Assembly (NCBI GenBank): GCA_945869465.1
Contig: CAMBPB010000032.1
Coordinates: 1 to 33,026, forward strand
Direction of reading: 5' to 3'
Source of the DNA: Prosthecobacter debontii
Lineage (GTDB): Bacteria > Verrucomicrobiota > Verrucomicrobiia > Verrucomicrobiales > Akkermansiaceae
Length of the DNA: 33,026 bases
Positions 10,687 through 18,630 of this stretch are shown piece by piece. Within the stretch, counting starts at the first letter, position 1. Each line of letters starts with the position of its first letter. The translations under genes were made by a program, and so were the position numbers. A model generated the notes under the pieces. The model made no database searches and had not been told where the DNA came from. It saw nothing but the letters and a program-made list of their open reading frames with translations.

Positions 10687-12012
10687 TCAGCGCACCGACG
10701 CCGGACCGCGACGGTTGTTGCGTCCCGAGGCGTTGCTGTAATCGCGGCCGCCGCCGTTGCGTCCGCCGCCACCGCCACCGCCCTGGCGGCGTCCACCGTT
10801 AGATGAGGGGGCCTTGCCGCCACCGCTCTTGATCCGGAGATGGCGCTCGGCAAGCGCTTCAAGGTGCCACGAATGGTCGTCCCATCGCGGAACGGACATC
10901 TTGATCACCTTTTCGATTTCACGGAGATATTCCAACTCATCATCCGAGCAGAATGAAACGGCACGTCCTTCCGCTCCGGCACGCGCGGTGCGCCCGATAC
11001 GGTGGACGTAGGCTTCCGGTTCGTTGGGCAGGTCGTAGTTCACCACCAGCCCGACGTCCTTCACATCGACCCCGCGCGCGGCGACGTCGGTGGCGACCAG
11101 CACGGGTGTTAGGCCCTTCTTGAAACGCTCGAGCGCCTTTTCACGCTGGGCCTGCGATTTGTTGCCGTGGATGGCATCGGCGGGGAAACCGGCGGCGCAC
11201 AGGCTCTTCGCGAGTTTGTTGGCGCCGTGTTTGGTGCGGCTGAAAACAATCGTTAGCTTGCCAACCGTCGCCGCAGCCTGGGCGCGGAGCAGTTGTTCCA
11301 ACAGCGGGCGCTTGTGGTCGCGCTCCAGGAAACACACCTGCTGGTCGATCCGCTCGGCGGTGGTCGTTTCAGGAGCGATGCTGACGTGCGCGGGTTCGCG
11401 CAGGATGGTCTGCGCGAGCTCTACGATGTTAGGAGCGAGCGTGGCGGAAAAGAACAGCGACTGGCGCTTCGAGGGCAGCAGCGAGACGATGCGTTTCACA
11501 TCCCGCAGGAACCCCATGTCAAGCATGCGGTCCACTTCATCCAGCACGAAAAACTCAACCTGTGAGAGATCGATGTGGCGCTGGTCGATGAGATCCAACA
11601 AGCGCCCGGGAGTGGCCACCAGCACGTCCACGCCGCGGCGCATCGCATTGACTTGCGGCACCTGGCCGACCCCGCCGTAAACCAGGGTCTGGCTGAAGCG
11701 GATGTGTTTTCCATAGGTGGTGAAACTCTTGCCCACCTGCCCGGCGAGTTCGCGGGTTGGTGCCAAAACGAGCGTCCGGCAGCACCGCGGACGGATTTGA
11801 AGCGGACGCTCGTTCAGCGCGTGGAGGATCGGCAGGGCGAAGCCGGCAGTCTTGCCGGTGCCAGTCTGGGCACAACCTAACAGGTCGCGGCCTTGCAGCA
11901 GCAAGGGGATCGCCTGGGATTGGATCGGCGTGGGTTCGTGGTATTCAAGTTCGCGCAAAACGCGGTGGAGGGGCGCAGCCAGTGGCAGCGCCTCGAATGA
12001 GGTCAGGGTCAT
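10687..12012 (-). CDS. DEAD-box-family RNA helicase, RhlE-like, with DEVD motif and Gly-rich tail
   Basis: The 441-residue protein is a two-RecA-domain RNA helicase. Motifs: Q-motif region FEALPLAAPLHRVL and PTPIQSQAIP, Walker A AQTGTGKT (48-55), PTRELA, TPGRLLD, motif II DEVD (158-161), SAT (189-191), then [12 protein letters not shown] and [12 protein letters not shown] (motif VI). The length and the short basic tail resemble RhlE. The last 45-50 residues are Gly/Arg/Asn-rich (GGGGGGGRNGGGRDYSN), a disordered RGG-like RNA-binding tail. Oddity: motif II has Val instead of the third-position Ala, an uncommon variant; Asp158 and Glu159, which act in ATP hydrolysis, are kept, so activity is expected. 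It converges with the dehydrogenase gene. Confidence 0.92.
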   Translation of the reverse strand: MTLTSFEALPLAAPLHRVLRELEYHEPTPIQSQAIPLLLQGRDLLGCAQTGTGKTAGFALPILHALNERPLQIRPRCCRTLVLAPTRELAGQVGKSFTTYGKHIRFSQTLVYGGVGQVPQVNAMRRGVDVLVATPGRLLDLIDQRHIDLSQVEFFVLDEVDRMLDMGFLRDVKRIVSLLPSKRQSLFFSATLAPNIVELAQTILREPAHVSIAPETTTAERIDQQVCFLERDHKRPLLEQLLRAQAAATVGKLTIVFSRTKHGANKLAKSLCAAGFPADAIHGNKSQAQREKALERFKKGLTPVLVATDVAARGVDVKDVGLVVNYDLPNEPEAYVHRIGRTARAGAEGRAVSFCSDDELEYLREIEKVIKMSVPRWDDHSWHLEALAERHLRIKSGGGKAPSSNGGRRQGGGGGGGRNGGGRDYSNASGRNNRRGPASVR

Positions 12013-12304
12013 GGGGTCAAATTGCCAGCACCCTCCGGGAATCGGCGGCTGGCGGTGTCGATGAGGTTATTGCAGAAGAACCTCAGACCATCTCTCATCG
12101 ATGAAGACCGCAAAAGGGCGGAACCTCAAACCGGGTTCCATGCATGGCAAACCTGCCGTGCGCGGCGAACCAGTAGGTCAATCCCGCCGCATGGCAAGGT
12201 TTTTCCGACAGAAGTTTCAAGATCGGGCAAAACCTTCTCGGCCGGCGGGACCCCACGATTTGCCCCTTGAACAACCGGCCATCCGCGGGTTTCCCTGTGC
12301 CCGC

Positions 12305-14179
12305 ATGAACCACCGCAAGACTCTCGACGAACGCCAGCAAATGACCGACCTGGAGCGCCTCCGCCACTCTTGCGCCCACGTCATGGCCACCGCCATCCTG
12401 CGCATCTGGCCCGACGCCCAGTTCGCCTATGGCCCGCCCATCGAGAACGGCTTTTACTACGACTTCGAGATGCCGCACCGGATCACCCCGGACGACTTCG
12501 AAAAAATCGAGGCCGAGATGAAAAAAATCTCCAAGGACAATCAGAAGTTCGATTACAAGGCGATCTCCCGCGACGAAGCGAAGGCGATGGCCGAATCAGG
12601 CCGTCTCGGCGGCCTCACCGAGCGAGCGGGCAATGCCTCCCGCTTCAAGCTCGACCTCATCGAAAAAATCCCCGAGGGCGAACCGATCTCCTGTTTCCAG
12701 AACGGCGACTTCATCGACCTCTGCGCCGGACCGCACGTCGGCTACACCTCCAAGTGCAAGCATGTGAAACTCATGTCGGTCTCGTCGTCCTTCTATCTGG
12801 GCGATGAATCGAAGGGCCAGCTGCAACGCCTCTACGGCACCGCCTTCGAGAGCAAGGAACTGCTGGAAGAACACCTGAACCGGCTCGAAGAAGCCAAAAA
12901 ACGCGATCACCGCCGCCTCGGCCGCGAGCTCGGACTTTTCCACATCGATGAAATGGTCGGCCAAGGCCTGGTCCTCTGGAAACCCAAAGGCGCGCTGGTC
13001 CGCCGCGCGCTTCAGGAATTCATCACCGAGGAACTCGACAAACAGGGCTACTCGCAGGTTTTCACCCCGCACATCGGCAAGCTCGATCTCTACCGCACCT
13101 CCGGCCACTTCCCCTACTATCAGGAAAGCCAGTTCCCGGCCATCGCCGAGCGCGAGGTGCTGGAAAAACTCGCCGACGAGGACGCCACCTGCGCCAACCT
13201 CATCAACGGCCTGTCAGATGGAAGCTACGAAGGTTACCTGCTCAAGCCGATGAATTGCCCGCACCACATCAAGATTTTCGCGAGCGATCATCACTCCTAC
13301 CGCGACCTCCCGGTTCGCCTTGCCGAATTTGGCACCGTCTATCGGTGGGAACAATCCGGCGAACTCGGCGGCATGACTCGCGTCCGCGGTTTCACCCAGG
13401 ACGACGCCCACCTGTTCTGCACGCCCGATCAAGTCGCGGCCGAAGTCACCGGTTGCCTGGATCTCGTTAAAAAAGTCCTCAATACGCTGGGGATGAATGA
13501 CTACCGTGTTCGCCTCTCGCTCCGTGATCCGGCCAGCGACAAGTATGTTGGCTCCCCGGAAAACTGGGACAAGGCCGAGGCCGCGTTGCGCGAAGCCGTG
13601 CAAACGCTCGGCGTGGATTACACCGAAGAACTCGGCGAGGCCGCCTTCTACGGCCCGAAAATCGACTTCGTCGTCAAGGACGTCATCGGCCGCGAGTGGC
13701 AGCTCGGCACCGTGCAGGTGGACTACAACCTGCCGGTTCGATTCAACCTCAGCTACGTCGGCGCGGACAACCAGCCGCACGTTCCCGTCATGATCCACCG
13801 CGCGCCCTTCGGTTCGATGGAACGTTTCACCGGCCTGCTCATCGAACACTTCGAAGGCAAATTCCCGACCTGGCTCGCCCCCGAGCAAGTCCGCATCCTG
13901 CCCATCTCCGAGAAAACCCTCGACCACGCCGAAGCCGCCGCCGCCAAACTCGCCGACCTCGGCGTCCGCCTCACCGTGGACCGCACGTCTGATAAAATCG
14001 GCGCGAAAATCCGCAACGCCCGCCTCGATCGAGTTCCTTACATGCTCGTCATCGGCCCGCGCGAAGCCGAAGAAGGCACCGTCTCGATCCGCCATCGCGA
14101 CAAGGACGACCTCGGCGCGAAACCGCTGGATGAGTTCATCGCGGAGATCACGCAGGAGATTAAGAACCGGAGTTTGTGA
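12305..14179 (+). CDS. thrS: Threonyl-tRNA synthetase lacking the N-terminal TGS domain
   Basis: The enzyme charges tRNA-Thr and edits mischarged Ser. From the ATG at 12305 the product is 624 residues. It begins almost directly in the editing domain: LRHSCAHVMA with His21 and His25, then DLCAGPHV with Cys140 and His144. The class II core follows: motif 2 region TVYRWEQSGELGGMTRVRGF, zinc ligands Cys318 (MNCPHH) and His369 (DDAHLFC) plus the later His of MIHRAPFGSMERF (motif 3), and a C-terminal anticodon-binding domain (EQVRILPISEKTL). The usual 60-residue TGS domain is missing; 68 upstream in-frame residues do not resemble it. About 25 residues (AEREVLEKLADEDATCANLI and flanks) are inserted before the MNCPHH block. 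The 292 nt before the start hold only small inverted repeats. Confidence 0.95.
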   Translation: MNHRKTLDERQQMTDLERLRHSCAHVMATAILRIWPDAQFAYGPPIENGFYYDFEMPHRITPDDFEKIEAEMKKISKDNQKFDYKAISRDEAKAMAESGRLGGLTERAGNASRFKLDLIEKIPEGEPISCFQNGDFIDLCAGPHVGYTSKCKHVKLMSVSSSFYLGDESKGQLQRLYGTAFESKELLEEHLNRLEEAKKRDHRRLGRELGLFHIDEMVGQGLVLWKPKGALVRRALQEFITEELDKQGYSQVFTPHIGKLDLYRTSGHFPYYQESQFPAIAEREVLEKLADEDATCANLINGLSDGSYEGYLLKPMNCPHHIKIFASDHHSYRDLPVRLAEFGTVYRWEQSGELGGMTRVRGFTQDDAHLFCTPDQVAAEVTGCLDLVKKVLNTLGMNDYRVRLSLRDPASDKYVGSPENWDKAEAALREAVQTLGVDYTEELGEAAFYGPKIDFVVKDVIGREWQLGTVQVDYNLPVRFNLSYVGADNQPHVPVMIHRAPFGSMERFTGLLIEHFEGKFPTWLAPEQVRILPISEKTLDHAEAAAAKLADLGVRLTVDRTSDKIGAKIRNARLDRVPYMLVIGPREAEEGTVSIRHRDKDDLGAKPLDEFIAEITQEIKNRSL

Positions 14180-14572
14180 CGGAGATGAAGTGAGGCATTG
14201 GCGGTCTGGCGCGGAATGCCTGGCATTTCACCATCTATCACCTACCACCGGAAGCTTGGATTTCGGTCGCCGTATTCACTTAATCGCGGCTGTTCACGTT
14301 TACGTGAACAGGAAATGTTGCCAAATAGGGCAATTCACGCCTGGAGGCCCTGGCGAGCAAGCCTCAAGGGTTTCTGGAGCATCCGCACCGGCCACTTGAT
14401 GCCTGGGAAAAATCGAAAAACCGACTCAAAATACTGCGGAGCCGGACTCAACTTTACGTCATGGCTTCCGTCACCAATAGCATGCCGGAAATTGCGCGAT
14501 GGCAGGGAGCGCTCCTCCGGGCGGTCCGTGAGAAGCCATTGGAGAATGATCCAAGCACCAAGCCCTCGCCGA
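14180..14572. other. Gene-poor spacer with a 22-bp palindrome
   Basis: These 393 bases between thrS and the convergent DUF6807 gene contain no convincing reading frame on either strand. Short open frames here have no recognisable motif and no start context. The composition is locally lower in GC than the neighbouring genes. The only clear structure is the palindrome at 14290. It could be decayed coding DNA or hold a small RNA; neither can be shown. Confidence 0.6.
14290..14311. repeat. Perfect 22-bp palindrome, candidate operator
   Basis: Two 10-bp arms, CTGTTCACGT and ACGTGAACAG, flank a central TT. As DNA it has the two-fold symmetry of a dimeric regulator site; as RNA the 2-nt loop would be strained. 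No gene starts within 150 bp on either strand. TGTTC and GAACA half-sites are present but 10 nt apart. Confidence 0.65.
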
Positions 14573-15562
14573 TCAGGGCTTGGCCGGCGTCGTATAGCCG
14601 CGCCACTCGGTTTCGAGTTGTTCGGCGGTCATCGGGCGGGAATGCACCAGGACCCGATAGGTGAGTTTCAGGGTTTGTTGCGCCGCGAGTTCGAGTGTTT
14701 CATTGAACAGAAAGGCGGGACTGTAGTAGAGCAGCGACGGGCTGTCATAGAGATACCACGACGAGGGATGGCGGAAATTCCCCGGATGATCAAAGACGGC
14801 GATGCCGGCGCTCGCTCCGGATAGATCGGTCCAGCGGGCGGGCTGGCCGTTGCCCGCGGCGGCGGTGTTTATCCCCTCGCTGTTGCGGAAGGACCAGCCC
14901 TTGACGCCGGGCGGAAAACGCAGGGACAAACCCGCATAACCACCATACGCCGCGCCCCCCTGATGCAGCGGCGGCGTGCGTTCGAGTTTCACCGGCGCGT
15001 CACCCACCGTGAACTCGCTCGTCCAGTCGATCCAATAGCGGCCCTCGGCATCCGGGCGGGCGATGGCGAGCTTGCGCACTTCAGTCATCACCGGCGGTTT
15101 TTCCGGCGGGTGGTAGCTGAAGCGCAACTCGGCCCCGGCGGTGAAGTTCTCACCGGGCTTGACGGTGGCGCCGGTCAGTTCGTTGACGCCTTCGCTGAGG
15201 CGGGTTTTTTCGTCCTCCTCCCAATAATTCAGGCCGTTGATGAACTTCCACGACCACCACAAACCACGGTGCCAGCGGTGATCAGCAGGCTCAAAGCCGG
15301 TCAACACCTCACCATCCAAGGTGGCGAGCGGATGAAAATAACTCTTGGGTTGTTTGGCATCGAAAACCAGACGCCAGACGATTTTCCCGTCATTGCAGAG
15401 GGCAAGGCTGGTGTCCGTCTGCTGCCATGAGAATGCGGGAGCTTCGGCCATGGCGTTCTGGAAAAGGAGCGTGCTGATGCCCAGGAGGAAGGTTTGCGCG
15501 AGTGCGGTGGATCCGGAAAAGCGCGGGGACGCCACCGATGCGGGAGGAGTGGGGTTTTTCAT
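14573..15562 (-). CDS. Secreted DUF6807 (PmoA-like) family protein
   Basis: The 329-residue protein has an N-terminal signal: after a short polar stretch, LAQTFLLGISTLLF is followed by NAMAEA, a plausible signal-peptidase site, so it should be exported. The mature part has the DUF6807 hallmark region: YFHPLATLDGEVLTG, ADHRWHRGLWWSWKFINGLN and YWEE, then PPLHQGGAAYGGYAGLSLRF and PGNFRHPSSWYLYDSP. The family, sometimes named methane oxygenase PmoA after a mislabel, is a beta-sandwich group common in Planctomycetota and Verrucomicrobiota with sugar-related contexts. The biochemical activity is unknown. The ATG at 15562 is chosen over 15589 because it gives a cleaner signal peptide. It is divergent from 15694, with a hairpin between them. 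Confidence 0.82.
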   Translation of the reverse strand: MKNPTPPASVASPRFSGSTALAQTFLLGISTLLFQNAMAEAPAFSWQQTDTSLALCNDGKIVWRLVFDAKQPKSYFHPLATLDGEVLTGFEPADHRWHRGLWWSWKFINGLNYWEEDEKTRLSEGVNELTGATVKPGENFTAGAELRFSYHPPEKPPVMTEVRKLAIARPDAEGRYWIDWTSEFTVGDAPVKLERTPPLHQGGAAYGGYAGLSLRFPPGVKGWSFRNSEGINTAAAGNGQPARWTDLSGASAGIAVFDHPGNFRHPSSWYLYDSPSLLYYSPAFLFNETLELAAQQTLKLTYRVLVHSRPMTAEQLETEWRGYTTPAKP

Positions 15563-15610
15563 GGCGAGCGCGATTGTCTCCGCACGCATCGCAACAGCGC
15601 AAGTGATTTT

Positions 15611-15648
15611 CCTGAAGAGTGTTGGCGAGACGCCAACACTCTTTCAGG
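15611..15648. repeat. Long hairpin repeat between divergent genes
   Basis: CCTGAAGAGTGTTGGCG, loop AGA, then CGCCAACACTCTTTCAGG: a 17-bp stem with one bulged base. It sits between the divergent starts at 15562 and 15694, so it is not a terminator for either. Its GGCGAGACGCC centre matches the palindrome inside thiC at 1796-1814. Confidence 0.8.
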
Positions 15649-15693
15649 GGATTTTCCCGTCGCATCGGGGCGGATTTCCATTAACCTCCGGAC

Positions 15694-17046
15694 ATGGCTT
15701 CGGAAATCAGCAACCTCCATCGCGATTTTTGGCGGAAACAGGCGGATCAGGTCCGGCTGCGGGTGAATCTCGGATGGTGGCTGGAAACGCTTTCGGCACC
15801 GCTGGTGGTTCTATCCGTCGTGGCCGCGGCGGGGCTGTTGTGGGTGCGGCGGGAGATGCCGGCGGCGGACGCATGGCCGCTTCATGTTTCGATGGTTGGC
15901 GCGGTCGTTGCCCTGGGGCTGGTGTGTCTGGCGCTTGCCGCCCGCAAGTTCGAACAACGAGCGCAATCGCTGGTCCGGATCGAAGCCGCGATGCGCCTGC
16001 GCAACGCACTCTCCGCCGCCAGCGAGGGGGTGGCTCCGTGGCCGGCGCCAGTGGCTAAAATCGACGCCGGTTTGAGCTGGCAGTGGCCGCGTTTGTTGGT
16101 TCCCTTGGCAGGGGCGCTGGCGCTGTTGGCGGCCGGGCTGTGGCTCCCGGTGACGGCCCGGCAGGTGCCGGTGTTGGCGCCACCCGACGAACCGCAGGCT
16201 TGGAAGCAACTGACCGCCGAACTCGACCACCTGACCAAGGAGGAAGTGGTGGACGAGAAGTATTTGGAGGAAACACGCAAGCGGCTGGAGGAACTCAAGG
16301 CACAAGAGGAGGAGCAATGGTTCAGCCACTCATCGCTGGAAGCCACTGACTCGCTCAAGAAGGCCCACCGCGCCGAAACCGAGCGGGTGGAGCGGGAACT
16401 CGGCAAGGCGGACAAAGCGCTCGGGGCCCTCGAAAAAAATGCCGGTGCGGGCGAAGCGGCGAAAAACCGCCTGATGGAGGAGTTCGACCAAGCGTTGCAA
16501 GGCCTCCAAAACGGGGCGATGAAACCCAATCCGCAATTGCTGGAACAAATGCGCCAGTTGGATCTCAAAAATCTGGCCGAGCTCACCCCGGAACAACTCG
16601 AACAACTGCGCGAGAACCTGCAGAAAAACGCCGACAACCTGAAGAAATGCGAGGACCAGGGTGAGGACCAGGGTGAGGACCAGGGTGAGGACTGGAGCGA
16701 CGAACTGCTTGCCGGCGAGGGCGACGAGGGCGAGGGCGGTGAACCGGGCGAGGGCCCCGGCAAAGGCGGGGTGGAGCGCGGCCCGGGACACTCGCCGGGC
16801 GTGCTGGGTGGCGAAAAAGACGCGCTGAAAACCGGCGATCTCGCCGCACTTGAAGCCAAGGACCTTTCCCGCTCCTCGCCCGGCGACTTGCTCGAACTCC
16901 AGGACGGCGAGCACGAGATCGATCGCTCCGCCTCCAAACTCTCCACCGGCGGCGACACCGAAGCCACCGGCAAGGGCGGCGACCGCGTCTGGCGCGAATC
17001 TCTCGATCCTGACGAACAGCGGGTACTCAAGCGTTACTTCGAATGA
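15694..17046 (+). CDS. Three-helix membrane protein with long coiled coil, function unknown
   Basis: The 450-residue protein was not recognised as a named family. Hydrophobic helices lie near residues 28-48, 62-84 and 130-152, with a basic loop between the second and third. From about 165 to 320 it is a charged coiled coil rich in Glu, Lys, Leu and Gln (YLEETRKRLEELKAQEEEQW), followed by an acidic and Gly-rich disordered stretch with the tandem repeat GEDQGEDQGED. A short conserved-looking end reads WRESLDPDEQRVLKRYF. That ending recalls membrane proteins found with MoxR/DUF58 clusters, but those partners are absent here. It is followed at 129 nt by a sigma54 activator and then a TPR protein on the same strand, so a shared envelope role is possible but unproven. 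Confidence 0.8.
   Translation: MASEISNLHRDFWRKQADQVRLRVNLGWWLETLSAPLVVLSVVAAAGLLWVRREMPAADAWPLHVSMVGAVVALGLVCLALAARKFEQRAQSLVRIEAAMRLRNALSAASEGVAPWPAPVAKIDAGLSWQWPRLLVPLAGALALLAAGLWLPVTARQVPVLAPPDEPQAWKQLTAELDHLTKEEVVDEKYLEETRKRLEELKAQEEEQWFSHSSLEATDSLKKAHRAETERVERELGKADKALGALEKNAGAGEAAKNRLMEEFDQALQGLQNGAMKPNPQLLEQMRQLDLKNLAELTPEQLEQLRENLQKNADNLKKCEDQGEDQGEDQGEDWSDELLAGEGDEGEGGEPGEGPGKGGVERGPGHSPGVLGGEKDALKTGDLAALEAKDLSRSSPGDLLELQDGEHEIDRSASKLSTGGDTEATGKGGDRVWRESLDPDEQRVLKRYFE
16651..16692 (+). repeat. In-frame 12-bp tandem repeat
   Basis: GAGGACCAGGGT occurs three times in a row plus a half copy, encoding repeated Glu-Asp-Gln-Gly in the acidic linker of the coiled-coil membrane protein. The copies are identical at the DNA level, which points to recent expansion by slippage. 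The unit length keeps the frame. Confidence 0.9.
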
Positions 17047-17175
17047 CCCGCATCCGTGGTCGCTTCGCCGCTACGGTGGCTCTGGGGTGAACCCGTCTTG
17101 ATCTCCGCCGCGGAATCCCGCGATTTTTGTCGTGTTTCCCGGCTTGCACCCTGTTTCACTGCCGCAGCCATCGCG

Positions 17176-18561
17176 ATGCCCGACGATTCCACAGACGACA
17201 CCCTGCTGCTCATCGATCCCGATCTGGATTTCCTTGATTGGGCCACCAAACATTTGGCGGCCAACAACCTGCGGATTCTGCGTTGCGACAACGCGGCCAA
17301 CGCGCTCAAGGTCGTGGAGAAAACCCCCATCGGCGTGGTGGTGGCCGCGATGGAACTGGATCCGTTCGACGGTTTGGAACTGCTAGGCCGCATTCTCCAG
17401 CAGAGTCCCCAGACGCTGGTGATTCTAACCGCCGGATTCCCGACCACCGGACAAATCATCGAAGCAACCCAGCGCGGGGCGCACGATGTGCTGCGCAAGG
17501 AATCACTGGCCTTCGAATTGCGCCCGGTGGTGGAATCCGCGCTGCAAACCCAGGACGAGCGCCGCAGCGCGGACCGGCCGGCGGCCGAACTTCCGAAACA
17601 CGATTCCCGGGTGAAAATGATCGGGATTTCCCGTGCGCTGCAGGAGGTTTTCAAACTCGTCGGGCGAGTGGCACGCTCGGACGCGCCAGTCCTGATCTCC
17701 GGCGAGAGCGGCACCGGCAAGGAACTCGTCGCCAAGGCGATCCACGAATACAGCCCGCGGCGCCAGAAGGAGATGATCACCATCAATTGCGGCGCCATTC
17801 CGGAAAATCTGTTGGAGAGCGAGCTGTTCGGCCACGAAAAAGGCTCGTTCACCGGCGCGATCGCCCGCCGCGCCGGACGCTTCGAACAAGCGGACGGCGG
17901 CACGTTGTTTCTCGATGAAATCGGTGACATGCCGCTGACAATTCAGGTGAAACTGCTGCGGGTGCTCCAGGACGGCTCGTTTTCCCGGGTGGGTGCCAAC
18001 GAGACAATCACCACCGACGTGCGGATCATCGCCGCAACCCACAAGATCCTCGCGGACGAAGTGGCGGCCGGGCGGTTTCGCGAGGATCTATACTATCGGC
18101 TCAACGTGGTGGAGATTCCGATTCCGCCGCTCCGCGAGCGGCTGGAGGACGTGCCGCTGCTGGCGGAGTTTTTCCTCCAGCGCATCACCAAGAAAAACGG
18201 CATGGCCCGCATCCGGCTCTCGGCCGAGGCCATCAACACGCTGCAATCCCACAATTGGCCAGGCAATGTGCGCGAGTTGGAAAACACCATCGCCAGGGCC
18301 TGCGCACTCGCGTCCTCCAATATCCTGCTGCCCGTGGACATTCCGCTGGCGTCCGCCCCGGGCAAATCCCCGGCCGTCATCTCCGCAGCCATCGACCAAT
18401 TGATCAACATCGCCCCCGCCGGCCAGGATCTGCTGGCTTGGGTCACCCGCGAAATCACCGGGCGGGTGCTCGAACGTGCTGGCGGCGATCTCAAGGAGGC
18501 CTCGCTCGTGCTCAACCAGCCCGCTTCCGACCTCCGGAAACTCCTCGCCCGGAAACACTGA
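17176..18561 (+). CDS. Sigma54-dependent transcriptional activator with degenerate receiver
   Basis: The 461-residue protein has NtrC-type architecture. Residues 8-125 are a CheY-like receiver, 148-385 an AAA+ sigma54-activation domain, and 420-461 a Fis-type helix-turn-helix (VLERAGGDLKEASLVLN). The AAA+ part is intact: Walker A GESGTGKE (176-183), GSFTGA loop (223-228, a tolerated variant of GAFTGA that contacts sigma54), Walker B GGTLFLDEIGD, and WPGNVREL. The receiver is not intact. Where the phosphorylated Asp belongs there is Ala58 (VVVAAMELDPFDG), the acidic pair is reduced to IDPD, and the switch Lys region reads RKES. Control by phosphorylation is therefore unlikely. The ATG at 17176 is preferred; upstream in-frame residues are unlike a receiver. 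Confidence 0.93.
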   Translation: MPDDSTDDTLLLIDPDLDFLDWATKHLAANNLRILRCDNAANALKVVEKTPIGVVVAAMELDPFDGLELLGRILQQSPQTLVILTAGFPTTGQIIEATQRGAHDVLRKESLAFELRPVVESALQTQDERRSADRPAAELPKHDSRVKMIGISRALQEVFKLVGRVARSDAPVLISGESGTGKELVAKAIHEYSPRRQKEMITINCGAIPENLLESELFGHEKGSFTGAIARRAGRFEQADGGTLFLDEIGDMPLTIQVKLLRVLQDGSFSRVGANETITTDVRIIAATHKILADEVAAGRFREDLYYRLNVVEIPIPPLRERLEDVPLLAEFFLQRITKKNGMARIRLSAEAINTLQSHNWPGNVRELENTIARACALASSNILLPVDIPLASAPGKSPAVISAAIDQLINIAPAGQDLLAWVTREITGRVLERAGGDLKEASLVLNQPASDLRKLLARKH

Positions 18562-18630
18562 CCGTAGATTTGATTTTCAAGCATCCGGACTGGCCATGGG
18601 CGTCCGGCGCTGCCAAACTCCGCGAGCCCG

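Noticed and set aside
12013..12304. Possible T-box or tRNA-like autoregulatory leader before thrS
   Set aside because: Only short inverted repeats such as GAGGTT/AACCTC are present; no T-box consensus and no convincing tRNA-Thr mimic could be drawn.
14290..14311. LexA (SOS) operator
   Set aside because: Half-sites resemble TGTTC/GAACA but the spacing is 10 rather than 4, and no SOS gene is adjacent.
14198..14824. Plus-strand frame of 208 codons in the thrS-DUF6807 spacer
   Set aside because: Overlaps the DUF6807 gene in antisense, composition resembles random GC-rich DNA, and no family similarity is visible.
15882..17030. Minus-strand frame of 382 codons, Ser-rich, opposite the coiled-coil gene
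   Set aside because: Ser/Pro-rich translation is what Glu/Gly codons give in reverse; no start context or domain.
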